Below are positions 11,852 to 23,370 of a stretch of 64,000 nucleotides of DNA, in pieces. The position numbers and the translations under genes are program-made. The stretch lies in contig DJMN01000017.1 of assembly GCA_002435385.1 (NCBI GenBank), forward strand, positions 77,234 through 141,233, read 5' to 3'. Position 1 is the first letter of the stretch, and each line of letters begins with the position of its first letter. This DNA is from Patescibacteria group bacterium UBA6489 (GTDB lineage: Bacteria > Patescibacteriota > Gracilibacteria > BD1-5 > UBA6164). The notes below the pieces were generated by a model. The model was not told the origin of the DNA. It searched no databases and saw only the letters and a program-made list of their open reading frames with translations.

Positions 11852-12910
11852 TTACATATTGTCAGATATTGTTCTGAATAGTTTGTCTACTTCAGTAGTT
11901 TTTTCAAAAGTACTATTTATTTCTTTTAGTTCATTATTTTTTTCTTCTATGTTGTCTTTTGTTACATCTGTTCCTACTGCTAGTTCAAGAACTCCGTAAA
12001 GTCAATTTGTATAGTCTATATAGTGTTTTTCATAGATGTAATTATCTCAATCTAATCTTATTACGTATACACTGATTCCTTTATCTTTTACTATATCTCT
12101 ACAGGTATTCCAGTAATACCGAGAGCTTGTTTCTTTTTCTATCAGTTTTGATACTAAATCAGAGTTTCAACAACTCATGGTAGGAACTCATTTTGAATAT
12201 ATTTTTAGTCATTCTATAGATGGGTATGTTATTGTGTCTCATGATACAGAGGGACTTCAATATTCTATAGATGTTGGTAAATTACCTTCGATATTTTCTA
12301 TATCAGCTCAAACTAAATTTTCATCATTTATTAATTTTTCTAATGCTTCCTCTGAATCAAGTTCATTATTCCCTGCATTATCAACTAAATTTATTACGAC
12401 TTGTGTTTCTGCTGTTTCATCACCGGAATATGCTTTGAAAGTATAAATATTTTTTCAAAAGTCTAATACTTGGTATCTTGAAGAAGCTCTATATTTGAAT
12501 GTTGTGTCTCATAACTTGAATGTTTGTAGTTGATAATGGTCTTCTTTAAAATCTGAATCATGGTTCACAAAATCAACAATTATTTTGTCTACTTTTGTTC
12601 CTTCAATTATATTTCATGTTATTTCAATTTCTCCTGTTTTCAAAGTAGCTAGGCTTTCTAAATCAACATCATCAAAATTTAAGAATTTATTGTCTGTTAA
12701 ATCAGTTATTTCAACAGTAGATTTTTTTTCTTCTTCTGTAGGTATGTTTTCTGTAGAAGTTGTATTATTACTTGTTCAGGTATTATTGTTTTCTCATATG
12801 GTTTCTGTTGTATTTGAGATATTGTTTTGTGTTATGTTTTCAGAATCATCTCAACCAAGATAATAAAACAAAGCTATAAGTACTAATAGAATTAGAATAA
12901 CTTTTTTCAT
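11852..12910 (-). CDS. Secreted or membrane-anchored protein of unknown function
   Basis: 352 residues: an N-terminal hydrophobic helix (residues 4-17), then an Asn/Thr-rich linker to about 60, then a domain of beta-strand character with EIEITGNIIEGTKVDKI, which resembles an Ig-like fold, and an alpha/beta C-terminal part. No catalytic motif recognised. The stop is 23 bases before pyrH, but a functional link to it is unlikely. No clear lipobox Cys. Confidence 0.65.
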
Positions 12911-12981
12911 AATATTTAAGTTAGTTATGTAAAAACAAGTATATGATAATAATTTTATTTTTTTTGTAAAAGTTTGTTATT

Positions 12982-13011
12982 AAAAAAATCCTGAATATTC
13001 AGGATTTTTTT
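12982..13011 (-). terminator. Rho-independent terminator after rnj
   Basis: A perfect 15-bp inverted repeat with no spacer (AAAAAAATCCTGAAT / ATTCAGGATTTTTTT) lies 4 bases beyond the RNase J stop. On the minus strand it runs into a T tract, ending the RNase J transcript before the next minus-strand gene. Confidence 0.8.
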
Positions 13012-13015
13012 GTTT

Positions 13016-14980
13016 TTATACTTCTAGTATCATTGGGATTATCATTGGTTCTCTGTCTATTCTTTTTAGTAAGAATGTTTCCATGTCAGTTTTTATTACT
13101 TTTATCAGATCTTTTTCCTCTATATCAGGTATATCTTTTATAGTGTTTTCATAAGATTCTTTTGCTTTTTTTATAATTATTTTATGTACATATCTAACTT
13201 CTTCTAAGTAGACAAGTCATCTGGTTTCAAGTTTTAAATGTCATAAAATTGCTTTGGTTTTTTTATCTATTCTAAATAATATAACAAGAACTCAAGAATT
13301 CATCATCTTTTCTCTTGCTTTTAATACATGACTTGTTGCGGTTCACATACCATGTCCATCTACGATTAAGTCTTGGATAGGTACTTTTATTCTTGACTTA
13401 AATACTGCTCCATCAGGTGCAAAGTCAACTATGTTTCAGTTTCCTAGCATAAGAACATTTTCTTCTTTGAAACCTATACTCATAGCTGTATTTTTATGTA
13501 CATGTCTAAAATATAGATCTCCATATATTGGCATAAAGTATTTAGGTCTAACAAGTTTCAACATAATTTTTTGTTCTTCTTGGAATGCATGTCATCATGT
13601 ATGAACTTCTCAGTCGTCTTTAGTTATAATGTTAGCTCCTAATTTTACTAGTTTATTTAGTAGTCATCCAACACTTTTTTCATTTCCAGGAACAACAGAA
13701 GAAGAAAATACGATAGTGTCTCATTTTACTATTTCTATTGAGTTGTGTTTTCCTTCTGACATTCTTGCTAGTGCTGAAAATTCTTCTCATTGGCTTCAAG
13801 TTGTAATTATTACTTGTTTATGGGGAGGTATTCATTGTGTTGTTTTGGGAGTCATTTTTTTAATTATTCATGACTTTACTTTTAAGTATCCTAAGTTTCT
13901 AGCAATGTTTACATTCTCTATCATACTTCTTCAACTTAAAAAGATTTGCCTGTCATGTTTGTTACATATGTCTACAAGTTGTTGTACTCTAGATATCCAT
14001 GAAGAGAAGGCTGCTATTATAAGTCTTCATTTTGTGTGATTTGCTACTATTTTTTCCAGAGATTCTCCTATGTCTTTTTCAGATTTACAGAATCATTTTC
14101 TAATTGAACCTGTTGAATCAGATAAAAGTAGAGATATTCATTCATCTCATATTTTTTTAATTCTTGTAAGGTCAGCAGGGGCATCAATCGCTGGAGTAAA
14201 GTCTATTTTAAAGTCTCAGGTATGTACAAATTTTGCTCATCCAGGAGATTTTATGTAAACACCTGAACTATCAGGAATAGAGTGATTTACTTTAAAAAAT
14301 TCTACTTCAAGGGGTCAAATTTTTTCTTTGATTCATTTTCCTGCTTCTACCTCAATTAAAGTTGCTTTTTCAAGTAAGTTGTATTCTTCAAGGGATTTTT
14401 TTATTAATCATATTGTTAATTTTGTTCCATATAATGGAGGCATTCATAGTGCTGGTAAAACGTGTTTTAGTGATCAAATATGATCTAAGTGAGCGTGTGT
14501 AATTATGAATCATTTAATTTGTTTTTTGTATCTTGTCAAAAAGGATACATCTGGAACAGAATAGTTTGCTCAAAACATATCTGTTTCAGCAAATTGTACT
14601 CAACAATCTATCAAAACTATATCATCTCAGTATTGAACCATTCACATGTTTTTTGCTCATGTTTCGTTATTTCAACCTATTGGAATAAATCTTGTATATC
14701 AATCTCTAAGTGTTGGTAAGTAAAATTTTGTTTGAGGAAAATTTAGTGATTTTTTATTTAAATAACCTGTTATGTTTCAAGTATTTTGGGTATTATTCTT
14801 TTGATTGTTATTTGTTGGTTGTTTTTGTTGTGTTTCCGTCTCTTCCTTTTTTATAATCACAGATCGATTATTTGTATTTTTATTAGTTTTTGGTAAAGGA
14901 TTAGATTTTTTTTCTTCTATAGGAGTTTCTTCTAAAACTCAATTTAATTCATTATCTAATTCATCTAAAAAATCTTTCAT
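13016..14980 (-). CDS. rnj: Ribonuclease J
   Basis: 654 residues. Metallo-beta-lactamase/beta-CASP nuclease that matures and degrades RNA. The metal site is ITHAHLDHIG (about 158-167). Further motifs are DSTGSIRKG and, near the C-terminus, DGHGMGTATSHVLKAR. About 75 N-terminal residues rich in Asn, Gln and Thr precede the catalytic domain and are likely disordered, making it longer than the usual 550-560. RNase Y is also encoded in this window (47007-48527). The terminator lies directly downstream. Confidence 0.93.
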
Positions 14981-15309
14981 ATTTTTAATATGGTTATAAA
15001 ATAATATAATTTGAAAAGTAGGATATTTTTATAGGAAAAACCAAAAGAGAAGATGTTTGAAAAAATTTGTTGAAAATTATATTGTTTTAATTAGACAATA
15101 TGAAAAAGGATAGAGATGAAATTATTCCACAAATTTTATCTAAAAAATAGATTTTTGTTCTCAAGATGTTTTTGATTTTCCTTTAGAATCGTACTTTATA
15201 AAATCAAAAAGTTATTAAATAAATGTAAAACATTTAATAGCTTTAGAAATTTTATCAAGTTTTATTGATGACTCATTTTGTTGAGAAAACATATTTTTAT
15301 TATGATGTA
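14981..15309. other. Noncoding AT-rich gap
   Basis: 329 bases between rnj and the metallopeptidase gene. A short plus-strand ORF (15100-15150, 16 codons) is too short to support. A weak inverted repeat near 15213-15240 (TATTAAAT.. / ..ATTTAATA) could be a terminator for the minus-strand peptidase gene. It must also hold the rnj promoter on the minus strand, but no clear -35/-10 pair could be chosen. Confidence 0.5.
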
Positions 15310-16239
15310 TTATATTTCTTTTTGTACATATTGCAAAAAATTTTTTAAATTTATATCTATTTTGGTTATATCCCAGTAGTAGTTTTTTACTATTTCTGAT
15401 GTAGAAAAATTTGTTTCAATAAATTCTTTTTTAGTAAAAAGGTTTTCTTTGAAAAACTTGTATTTTTCTTTTAAAATTGTACTTTTTTCTGTTTTTTCTA
15501 AAAAGTCTTTATTATGTAATACATAATATGTGAAACTTTCTGCAAAGTCTTCATATCTGTTTGTCATAGCGTATCCAGAAACAAAATCATTGTTTTGTTG
15601 ACCATGTTTTATGTTTTTTATTCAATTCCAAGATATATCGTAGAATTTTACACTTTGATCTGTTAGATTCTTCTTAGAGAAAAAATATAAATCAATATAG
15701 TGTCATAGTTCATGAACAAAAACTGTCATAGTTTCTGTTTCTCACATATTTTCAGGTCAAAACAATAGTATTTTCTGATCTTTCATTTTTCATCTTACAT
15801 CTACTAATTCTTGATAGAATTCAATTGTTATTTCTCTAAGCTTATTATTTGTTATGGGTGCATTTAAATAGTTATCTATGTTGTTTGAATATGCTTCTAT
15901 TAGGAGTTTAAAGCTAGATGGAATATATACAAAAGAAATTAGAGGGTTATCTTCTGCTTCTTGTTGTAATTTTTCTATATATTTATCTTTTATTTTTTCT
16001 TTTTGATCTGTTGTTATAATACCAGTAAGGTATTTTTCTTTTGATTCTTCAGATGTGATTTTCTCTTTTCAGATTTCTACACTTTGATAAGTTATTTCTT
16101 CTTTTGTTGTAGTGTCAATATATTTTTCTTCTTCAATCTCTGTTATTTTATCAGAAAAATAATAAGTTCTTACGATAAAGATTAGAATCGTAAGAAATAT
16201 GGATAAGAAGAAAATTTTTATTATACTTCATTTGAACAT
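15310..16239 (-). CDS. Membrane-anchored zinc metallopeptidase (gluzincin-like)
   Basis: 309 residues. One N-terminal membrane helix (residues 5-25) is followed by a charged stalk rich in Glu and Lys. The catalytic motif is VHELGHYIDL (HExxH, about residues 186-190). Some 45 residues later RYEDFAESFTYYV supplies the Glu and Ala-Glu typical of gluzincins such as the anthrax lethal factor-like and Pro-Pro endopeptidase groups. The Gly of HELGH is a TGA codon. It lies 14 bases downstream of four tandem pilin-like genes, suggesting a job in processing or remodelling around that apparatus; this is inference. Confidence 0.8.
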
Positions 16240-16253
16240 GTTCAATTATTGTT

Positions 16254-16655
16254 TTATACTATTAAAACTCATATGATAACTTTTATTAAAGTTCAAGCTC
16301 ATATTACTCATAAAAATCAAATGATTCACCATTTTATAATATCTTTTCACTTTTTTACCTTATCATCTTCTCATATACTTGTTACTAGAGTGAATGAACC
16401 ATAAATAATAGCAAAAACAGCTAGAGTTCATAAAACATTTGAAATTGTATTTATCCAATTTTCTATCTTTGCTTTAAATTCTCATTTTAGTTCCATGTTT
16501 CAGGTGACTAGATTTCTTCATTCAGGATCTACACATCATTCTATCAGGCTTTTTGATAAGTTTCATACTCAGTCATAGCTACAAGACGCAAAACAGTTTG
16601 TAATTTGTATAGATACTACTGTAATAATTAGGAATAATAAAAGTTTTTTTAACAT
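16254..16655 (-). CDS. VirB2/TrbC-like pilin-like protein
   Basis: 133 residues. Signal peptide at residues 1-23 (ending NCFAS), a short Cys-containing extracellular part, then two membrane helices joined by SIGEDDKVKKGKD, the charged loop shared with the other pilin-like proteins here. It is the last of four tandem genes and is followed 14 bases later by the metallopeptidase. TGA-coded Gly in the loop flanks and second helix. Confidence 0.7.
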
Positions 16656-16672
16656 TTTCTTTAATTAAGGTT

Positions 16673-17026
16673 TTAAAAGTCTATTCATGAAGAGAATTTT
16701 ATTAGAGCCCATGCAAATGCTATTACAGCGATTCAGATTACAACATACACAAAGCTTAAAATTGATTTTTTAAACTCTTCTGGGTTTCATCTTGCCATAA
16801 ATAATCTAGCTCAAATGTATATAAATATTCATAAACAAGTTATTAATATTAGAGAAAATATAGAATCTCTAAAAAATTGGAAGATTGTTTCTAATCAAGC
16901 ATATCAATATTGTTTACCTAATGTTTCATTTCAAGGGTCTACATCTGTTTGGGAAAAGCTTCCATTAGCTTTTAATGTAAATAAATTTATGTAGGTTATT
17001 AATAAGAAAAAAAGTTTTTTTATCAT
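16673..17026 (-). CDS. VirB2/TrbC-like pilin-like protein
   Basis: 117 residues. Signal peptide (MIKKLFFLLITYINLFT), mature part with two helices separated by ARGNPEEFKKS, a more diverged form of the shared loop. 17 bases separate its stop from the next gene downstream, and 9 bases its start from the gene upstream, so the set is probably one operon. Confidence 0.65.
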
Positions 17027-17035
17027 TTTTATTTT

Positions 17036-17371
17036 TTAAAGGTGTAAGTTATTTATTGAGTGAATTATGTACCATGCTGATACAGAAATAATCACTCATA
17101 CCATAGACCAGATTACTCATTTCTTAGCTTTTTTAGTTTTTTCTTCTTCTCACATAGATATTAAATAATATATACCACTAATCATAACAGCCATAACAGC
17201 TATTACTGCTGTATACTTTAAAAATTCTCCTATAAAATCAGATATAATTCTAAGAGGCTCATCTCCTCATCAACATCATATTAGACTTGAGCATATAGTT
17301 GGAGCTTCTGCAAATGTTTGTGAAAAGGTTAATATACTGAGTATTATTATGCTTAGGATTTTATTTTTCAT
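17036..17371 (-). CDS. VirB2/TrbC-like pilin-like protein
   Basis: 111 residues, the shortest of the set. Signal peptide at residues 1-20, two Cys after it (about 27 and 33), then two helices joined by SMGEEEKTKKAKKG. It has the layout of a TrbC/VirB2 prepilin. The start is 6 bases after the stop of the gene upstream. Confidence 0.7.
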
Positions 17372-17377
17372 ATTTTT

Positions 17378-17776
17378 TTAGTTATACAGTAAGTAGTTTA
17401 CAAAATTTACTATCAATCATGAAAGTAGAGCTATAGTTAGTGAAATAATTCATGCCATAAAAATCTTTTTTCATTTTGATAACAAGTCTTCTTGTCCTGT
17501 GTAAATAATCATATATCAGGCTCATATAATCATAACTAGTAAAGATAGCACTCAAAATGCTATAATTAGACTGTCTATTATGTTTTCTAAAATGCTGTCT
17601 GTGACAGTTTTTATATCTCAGCTTGTAGCACTTCAAGCTCATGGAGTGAATCCACTTGCTTCTATTGTAAAATCAGAATCTGTTATGTTACCAGCAGAAT
17701 AAACGGGAGGTAATGTTATTAACATGCTACTAATAACTGTAAATAGTAACAATACTTTTTTTATTGTTAAGGTCAT
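17378..17776 (-). CDS. VirB2/TrbC-like pilin-like protein
   Basis: 132 residues, first gene of the tandem set. Basic N-terminus then signal peptide (MTLTIKKVLLLFTVISSML), mature region of about 45 polar residues, then two helices joined by TGQEDLLSKGKK. An ATG at 17776 is chosen because the signal peptide starts there. The promoter should lie in the 290-base gap upstream, next to a dispersed repeat. Confidence 0.7.
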
Positions 17777-17810
17777 TTTTTGTTTTAATAATGTGTTAAC
17801 TTTTTATAAT

Positions 17811-17905
17811 CTCTCCCCTCTGCATTACATTTCGGGTACTCTATCACAGGGTATTCTCTCTTGCTTCGCAATTCACCTTACTTTTGGGAAAGGGAGAAAT
17901 TTATA
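17811..17905. repeat. Dispersed repeat, copy A
   Basis: A 35-base core (17847-17881) is identical to 50885-50919. Flanks also agree: a C-rich left end (CTCTCCCC) and a right end (GGGAGAAATTT) that are partly inverted repeats of each other, and an internal TTGC-TTC-GCAA hairpin. It lies between the pilin-like operon and radC, upstream of the first pilin-like gene. Confidence 0.75.
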
Positions 17906-18008
17906 GATAATATAAAATATTATATTAATCTGAATAAGTTTAACATAAAAGTTTTAATTTTTCAAAAAAATTAGATTTTATAAATTATTTTATAATTCAT
18001 TTTTTAAT

Positions 18009-18033
18009 TCCTTCCTTAGTAATAAAGGAAGGA
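18009..18033. repeat. Hairpin-forming palindrome
   Basis: A 9-bp stem (TCCTTCCTT / AAGGAAGGA) with a seven-base loop, followed by GAG rather than a T tract, so it is not a classical plus-strand terminator. It sits just downstream of radC, for which it may act as a minus-strand 3' hairpin. A similar CTTCC...GGAAG hairpin occurs at 20117-20133. Confidence 0.5.
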
Positions 18034-18066
18034 GAGTACAGAAGATATAATTTACAACTTAATATA

Positions 18067-18696
18067 CTATAAAATACTATTTTCACTGAAGCTAAAATAG
18101 TCGTTTTTTGTTATTATTATGTGATCTAGTATAGTAATTCAGATTATTTCTGATACTTCTTTTAGATTTTTTGTAATTTTGATGTCTTCATCACTTGGTG
18201 TTATGTTTCCTGATGGATGGTTATGAACTAGTATTATGCTGTTTGCTCTGTCTGAAATAGCATCTGCAAAAACTTCTCTAGGATGAACTAAGCTTTTGTT
18301 TAGTAGTCATATTGTAATGATTCTTTTGTTTATAAGCCTGTTTGCTCAGTCTAGAGTGAAACAAAGTAGATATTCTTGTTTTTTGGTTCTGTATTCTTTA
18401 GTTTGCTCTAGTATATCATCACTAGATCTTATTAGAATGCTTTCTTTGAGAAAGTGTCTTTTAGCTAATTCAAAGGCACATATTATACTTTGTGCTTTTA
18501 CTGGTCAGATTCATTTGATAGATGTCAGGTGTTTTATTTTTATGTTTTCTCATTTTTCTTCTATAATTTCGTTTACTTTTTTTGATAATTTGAATATGTC
18601 CATTCATTTTACTCATGATCATAAAAGTACTGCGACTAGCTCCCATGATTTTAATCTTGGTACTCCATATTTTGATAATTTTTCTCTTGGTTTCAT
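18067..18696 (-). CDS. radC: RadC-like JAB/MPN domain protein
   Basis: 209 residues, slightly short of the usual 220-230. Helix-hairpin-helix region at the N-terminus (GVPRLKSGELVAVLLGSG), then the MPN/JAB domain with a metal site LVHNHPSGNITPSDED (about residues 150-165). The RadC family was named for DNA repair but its role is doubtful; the domain is a metallo-isopeptidase fold. Start chosen at the ATG before KPREKLSKYG; no other start lies upstream. Stop TAG. Confidence 0.9.
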
Positions 18697-18939
18697 AATT
18701 ACTTGTTGTGATAGATATAAAATATATAGTGGGTGTATAGAATATATACAAAAAATATATGGAGTCAAAAGTTTTGTGAAAGATTGTGATTAGAGCCTTT
18801 ATTTGTTAAGGAAAATAAATGTGAATTATAGGTTATTGAGATATAGTTTTTAAAATAAAAAAATTTGGAAGCGTTATAAAAAGTTTTTATTTATCTAAAA
18901 AATCATTAAAATTCAGGAAATTATTTATTAACTAAAATT

Positions 18940-20085
18940 ATGAAAATAGCTATAGTACATGAAATGCTTATTAAATTGGGTGGAGCAGAAAAAGTTGTTG
19001 AGAGACTACTAAAAATTTTTCCTGATGCTGATTTGTATACTCTTATTTATGACGAAGGTAAGGTAAAAAAGATGTTTGGACAGTATGGGGTAAAGATACC
19101 TTTTATAACTCAATTTGTCTACAATGTCTTTAAAAATCAAAGGTTTTGTTTACCTTTTATGCCAAGGGCTATAGAATCTTTTGATTTTAGCAGTTATGAT
19201 TTAGTTATTGCTAGTTCTAGTTGATTTGCTCATGGGGCTATAACAAAACCTGAAACAAAGTTTATTGTATATAGCCATTCTCCTGCTAGATATATGTGGG
19301 ATTGGACAAATGAGTACAAAAGAGATATTTGATGGAGTAAATGAATAAAATGATTTATTTTAAATAGTTTATTTTTGAAGTTGAGGCAGTGGGATTTTTT
19401 GGCTAGTTCTAGAAGTGATAAGATTTTAGCTAATTCTAAAAATACACAAAGTAGAATAAAAAAATATCATAAAAGAGATTCTACTATAGTTTATCCTCCT
19501 ATAGAAGTAAAAAGATTTGGTTGAAAAGTAGATAATAATATTTTTAAGGGATTGTCTAGTGATTATGATTTAAGCTCAGGAGATTATTATATAATAATCT
19601 CCGCTTTAACTGAATTTAAGAAGATAGAAGTTGCAATAAAAGGTTTTAATGAACTTAAAAATCATAAGTTAGTAATTATTTGAGATTGAAACTATAAAGA
19701 AGAGTTAGAAAAAATGGCAAAAAATGAAAATGTGATTTTTGTTGGTGTAAGATATGATAAAGAGCTTGTAGCTTTAGTTCAGAATTCTAAAGGACTTATT
19801 TTTCCTTGAGAGGAAGATTTTTGAATGGTTCCTGTTGAGGTCATGGCAGCTTGAAAGCCTGTATTTGCTTATGAGTGAGGATGACTTTTGGAGACTGTTG
19901 AGAAGTGAAAAACTTGAGAGTTTTTTAAAGATAAGGATGGGAAAGATTTTGTAGAAAATTTTTTAAAATTTGACAAAAATAATATTTCTTGAAAATATAA
20001 GGATGAAGTTTGTAAAAAACAGGCTTTGAGGTTTTCTGTGGAGAGGTTTGAAGAAGAGATAAAAAATATAGTTTTTAGTTGATAG
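18940..20085 (+). CDS. GT4-family glycosyltransferase
   Basis: 381 residues, GT-B fold. The N-terminal Rossmann part starts KIAIVHEMLIKLGGAEKVVE, the donor-side part has KRFG (about 193), SALTEFKKIEVAIKGFNEL and PGEEDFGMVPVEVMAAGKP, where Glu-(7)-Glu is the retaining catalytic signature. It probably adds a sugar to a lipid-linked glycan at the cytoplasmic membrane. It is the first of three plus-strand genes for surface polysaccharide. TAG stop. Confidence 0.88.
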
Positions 20086-20109
20086 TTTTTTGCTAAGTTT
20101 GTTATGTAA

Positions 20110-20160
20110 AATTTTCTTCCTTTTGTAAAGGAAGTACCGAGGTACGAGGGGATGGATTCG
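20110..20160. repeat. Intergenic palindromic element
   Basis: Between the glycosyltransferase and the next gene are a CTTCC-TTTTGTAAA-GGAAG hairpin (about 20117-20134) and an adjoining GTACC-GA-GGTAC inverted repeat (20135-20146), followed by a G-rich run. It resembles the C/G-rich palindromes elsewhere in the window and stands out against the AT-rich background. Confidence 0.45.
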
Positions 20161-20216
20161 TATCTTAGTACACAAGATTTGTAATAAAAATTTATTTTAT
20201 AATTAAATAGTGTTTT

Positions 20217-21587
20217 ATGAGATATTTGGTTGCTGTGCTTGTTTTTCTTTTGCCTATGCATGCACTTTTGATTACATTTTTGAAATGTAAGGTTTGAATA
20301 GATACTGATATACTTAGGTTTTGGAAAGAGTTTATTTTGATAGTACTTTTATTTGTGTCTAGTTTCCATCTTTTAAAAGGAAAGAACTATTCTATAAAAA
20401 AGGTTTATGAAAATAATGATTTGTTATGAACTTTGACTGCTTTTATTTTATGTTCTTTGGTTTATATATTTTTCCCATTTTTTCAAGTTCAAAAGTTTAA
20501 CTTGCTTGGTTTCAAGTATGATGTTTTTTTCTTTTTTGCTTTGATTGCCTGACTTTATTTGCCTAAGTCTAAAAAAGATTTAGATTTTTTCTTGAAGCTT
20601 GTTTTTGCTTCTGTGTCTATTATTTTAATAGTATTTTTGCCTTGGTATCTTTTTGGTGATATTGAAGCAACTTCTAGTATATTTGGGTATTCTAGTGAAG
20701 TATCAACTTATAATGCAAATTCTTGTATAAGTTTTGCTCAGAATGTAAACTGACAGCATAGATTTCAAGCTACTTTTGGTGGTCCTATTAGATTTTCGGT
20801 ATTTTTAACTTTATTTTATTTATTGAGTGTCTGATATATTCTGAACGTTGTTAAAAATAGATGATTTATGAATTGGTTGTTTTGAAAGACAAGTATTTTC
20901 TCAAAGAAAAATAAGAATGAACTAATTTTGATAATTGTTTTATCTATTTTTGTACTTCCTTCTATTTTTCTATCTTATTCTAAGACGTCTATTTTATGAT
21001 TGTTATTTTGAGTAGTATTATTTGTTTATTTAATTAGGAAAATTATATATAAAAAGAAGTTGAGTAGAAGATTTTTATCTTATTTGTGAATAGCTACTCT
21101 TGTTCCCTTGCTTTTACTTTTGTTGTTTAAAATGGATTTATTTTTACATTTATGATCTACTTTAAATAGGCTTGATAACTTAGAAATGTCTTTTGAAAAA
21201 TTTAGGTATAATCCTATATGACAATGACTTTGAACTGCTGGTCCTGCTAGTCAAATATGAAAAAGTATAGAGTCTGTTTGATCTTGGGAAATTGCTGCAG
21301 CTACAGTTGATAAAACACATAAATTTCTTCCAGAAAATTGGTATGTGCAAATTCTTTTAGAACAATGAATAGTTTGATTTGCCTTATTTGTTGCGGTACT
21401 TCTTATAATTGGATTTCAACTATATGGTGTAGCTTTGAAGAAAAAAGATTATTTTAGTATAGCTTTATTTACTGCTTTTGTGACTTTGTGTTTTATGGCT
21501 AATTTCACTCATGCTTTTGAAGAATCTGCTACTAGTTATATACTATTTTTTATAATTTGAGCTTATTTATCAACTAAAAATGATTAG
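20217..21587 (+). CDS. O-antigen ligase/polymerase-type membrane protein
   Basis: 456 residues with about ten hydrophobic segments and one large extracellular loop before the last helices. That loop carries GLGTAGPASQIG and, later, LPENWYVQILLEQGIVG, both hallmarks of the Wzy/WaaL superfamily, which polymerises or transfers undecaprenyl-linked glycans on the outer side of the membrane. It starts 131 bases after the GT4 gene and ends 3 bases before the next gene. Stop TAG. Confidence 0.85.
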
Positions 21588-21590
21588 TTT

Positions 21591-23324
21591 ATGAGAAAAT
21601 ATATTATTTTCATTGTTTTCATTTTATGAACTTTATTACATGTTTATTTTTTACAGTTAAATAGTGTTTTAAAAATAGCTGATAGTTTTGCTTATCTGCA
21701 AATGAGTCATTACTTGGCAAATTTTAATATGAATTGATTCTGAACTGGCTGGTTTGGTTTTTTGTACTCTTTACCTATTGCTGTAGTAAAGTTTGTTATA
21801 GGTGATGATTTTTTATCTGCTTATTTTGTGAACATTTCTCTTTTTGTTGTTTCTGGAGTGTTACTATATCAAATTTGAAAAAGATATCTTACAAGGGAAT
21901 ATAATGTACTTTTAATGATAGTTTTTTTTCTGTCTTCAACTTTGATTCATTATAATATAAATATTCTTTCAGAGAATATTTATTTGCCCTTGTTTTTGTG
22001 ATTTATATTGTTTTTATGTAATTATATAGATAATAAGTCTTTAGGTGATACAGCTGTGAATGTTATGGCATGAAATAGTTTATGATTTTTAGGGACTAAA
22101 TGAACTGTTGTATTTTCTTTAATATCAGGTTTTTTCTTAGCTTTGCTTTATCTGACTAGATGAGAGGCTTTTATTTATGTTGGAAGTTTATTTTTACTGG
22201 TATTCTTTTTGGCTTTTGTATGAGAGTTTTCTTTTAAAAAAGCTACTGGAATATTTATTTGAATTGTTGTTTCTTTCTTTGTTTTTATTTCTCCATATAT
22301 TGTTTATCTTCATGGTATAACTTGAGATTGGTGATTAACAAATAAGTGATCTTCAAATATTAGACAAGCTAATATGAGGTGAGTAGATGTTATGGATGAT
22401 TCTGGTTTTGAGAAGTCTGTTTGAGAGTTAACCGAGGATAAACATCATTTAATTGCTGGTTTTGCTGGATGATTAGCTTATGATAAGCCTCAGACTAAAG
22501 AATCTTTGGTTGGTTATTTTTTGGATAATCCTAGTATAGTTTTAGGGAGATTTTTTGTAAATCAAAAGAAGCTTTATTCTCAGTCTCTACCTAAACTTAT
22601 ACTTTGAGATGCTCTTAGAGAATATCAAAATTCTGATTCTAAGTTTTACAATAATAAAATATTTTTTGTAATTTTAATTCTTCCTTTGTTGTTGATTTTA
22701 AATGGTGTTTATAAGATGATAGTTAATCAGACGAGTTTTATTACTATTTCAGCCCCTTTCTTTATTGTTGCTTCTGTATTTTTTACTTTGTTTTTTGTTA
22801 TTGATAGGTATTTTTTAATATTTATTCCTGTTGCTTTACTAGTAATGGTTTATGGAATACAGGAGTTTCCAAGTAAAGAGTCTTTTCGGAGGGGGAGGTA
22901 TATTTCGTTTTTAGCAGTTTTATTGGGTATTTATGGTTTGGGAGCTCAGGCATATTTCTTTAATCATATAGGAGATGATGGAGAATATAGATTAAAGATG
23001 GAAGCTGGTGTTTGGTTGAAAAAGAATATTTGTAAGAGAAAAGTATGTAGTTATAAGGTTATGGAGAGGTTTCCTGTTGTTACTTATTACTCTGGAACTA
23101 AGGTTAGATGGTTGACTCCTTATGTTGAAAATTTAGATGATTTGTTGGAGTATGCTTATTATAATAAGGTTGATTATTTGGTTGTTGATTCTGTGGATTT
23201 TGAAAAATATAGACCTAAGTTGAATTTTTTATTGGATAGTAGTAGGAAGTATAAGGGGTTAAAGGTTTTGAAGAGATTTGAAGATGGGGAAGATGTTGTA
23301 GTTTTGTATGAGTTTGAGAGGTAG
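21591..23324 (+). CDS. GT39/ArnT-like membrane glycosyltransferase
   Basis: 577 residues with about eleven hydrophobic segments followed by a soluble C-terminal domain (about 450-577) rich in Tyr and Val. The first external loop holds the acidic region used by GT-C enzymes (LKIADSFAYLQMSHYL, with Asp before a Tyr-rich stretch). GT-C enzymes move sugars from lipid phosphates outside the membrane. It starts 3 bases after the O-antigen ligase gene, so they are co-transcribed. The family call is by topology and motif. Confidence 0.75.
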
Positions 23325-23370
23325 AAAAATAAAAAATTAAGTTTTCTAAAAATTGTGAAATAAAGTAAAA

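Noticed and set aside
13629..14039. 136-codon plus-strand ORF inside rnj
   Set aside because: Antisense to the RNase J catalytic domain, no family likeness.
15100..15150. 16-codon plus-strand ORF (MKKDRDEIIPQILSKK)
   Set aside because: Too short, no ribosome-binding site and no neighbour context to support it.
18296..18793. 165-codon plus-strand ORF over radC
   Set aside because: It is antisense to the conserved radC frame; its Ser/Phe/Leu-rich protein is the shadow of minus-strand codons.
20559..20753. Separate small plus-strand gene
   Set aside because: It is one standard-code piece of the O-antigen ligase/polymerase gene split by TGA codons.
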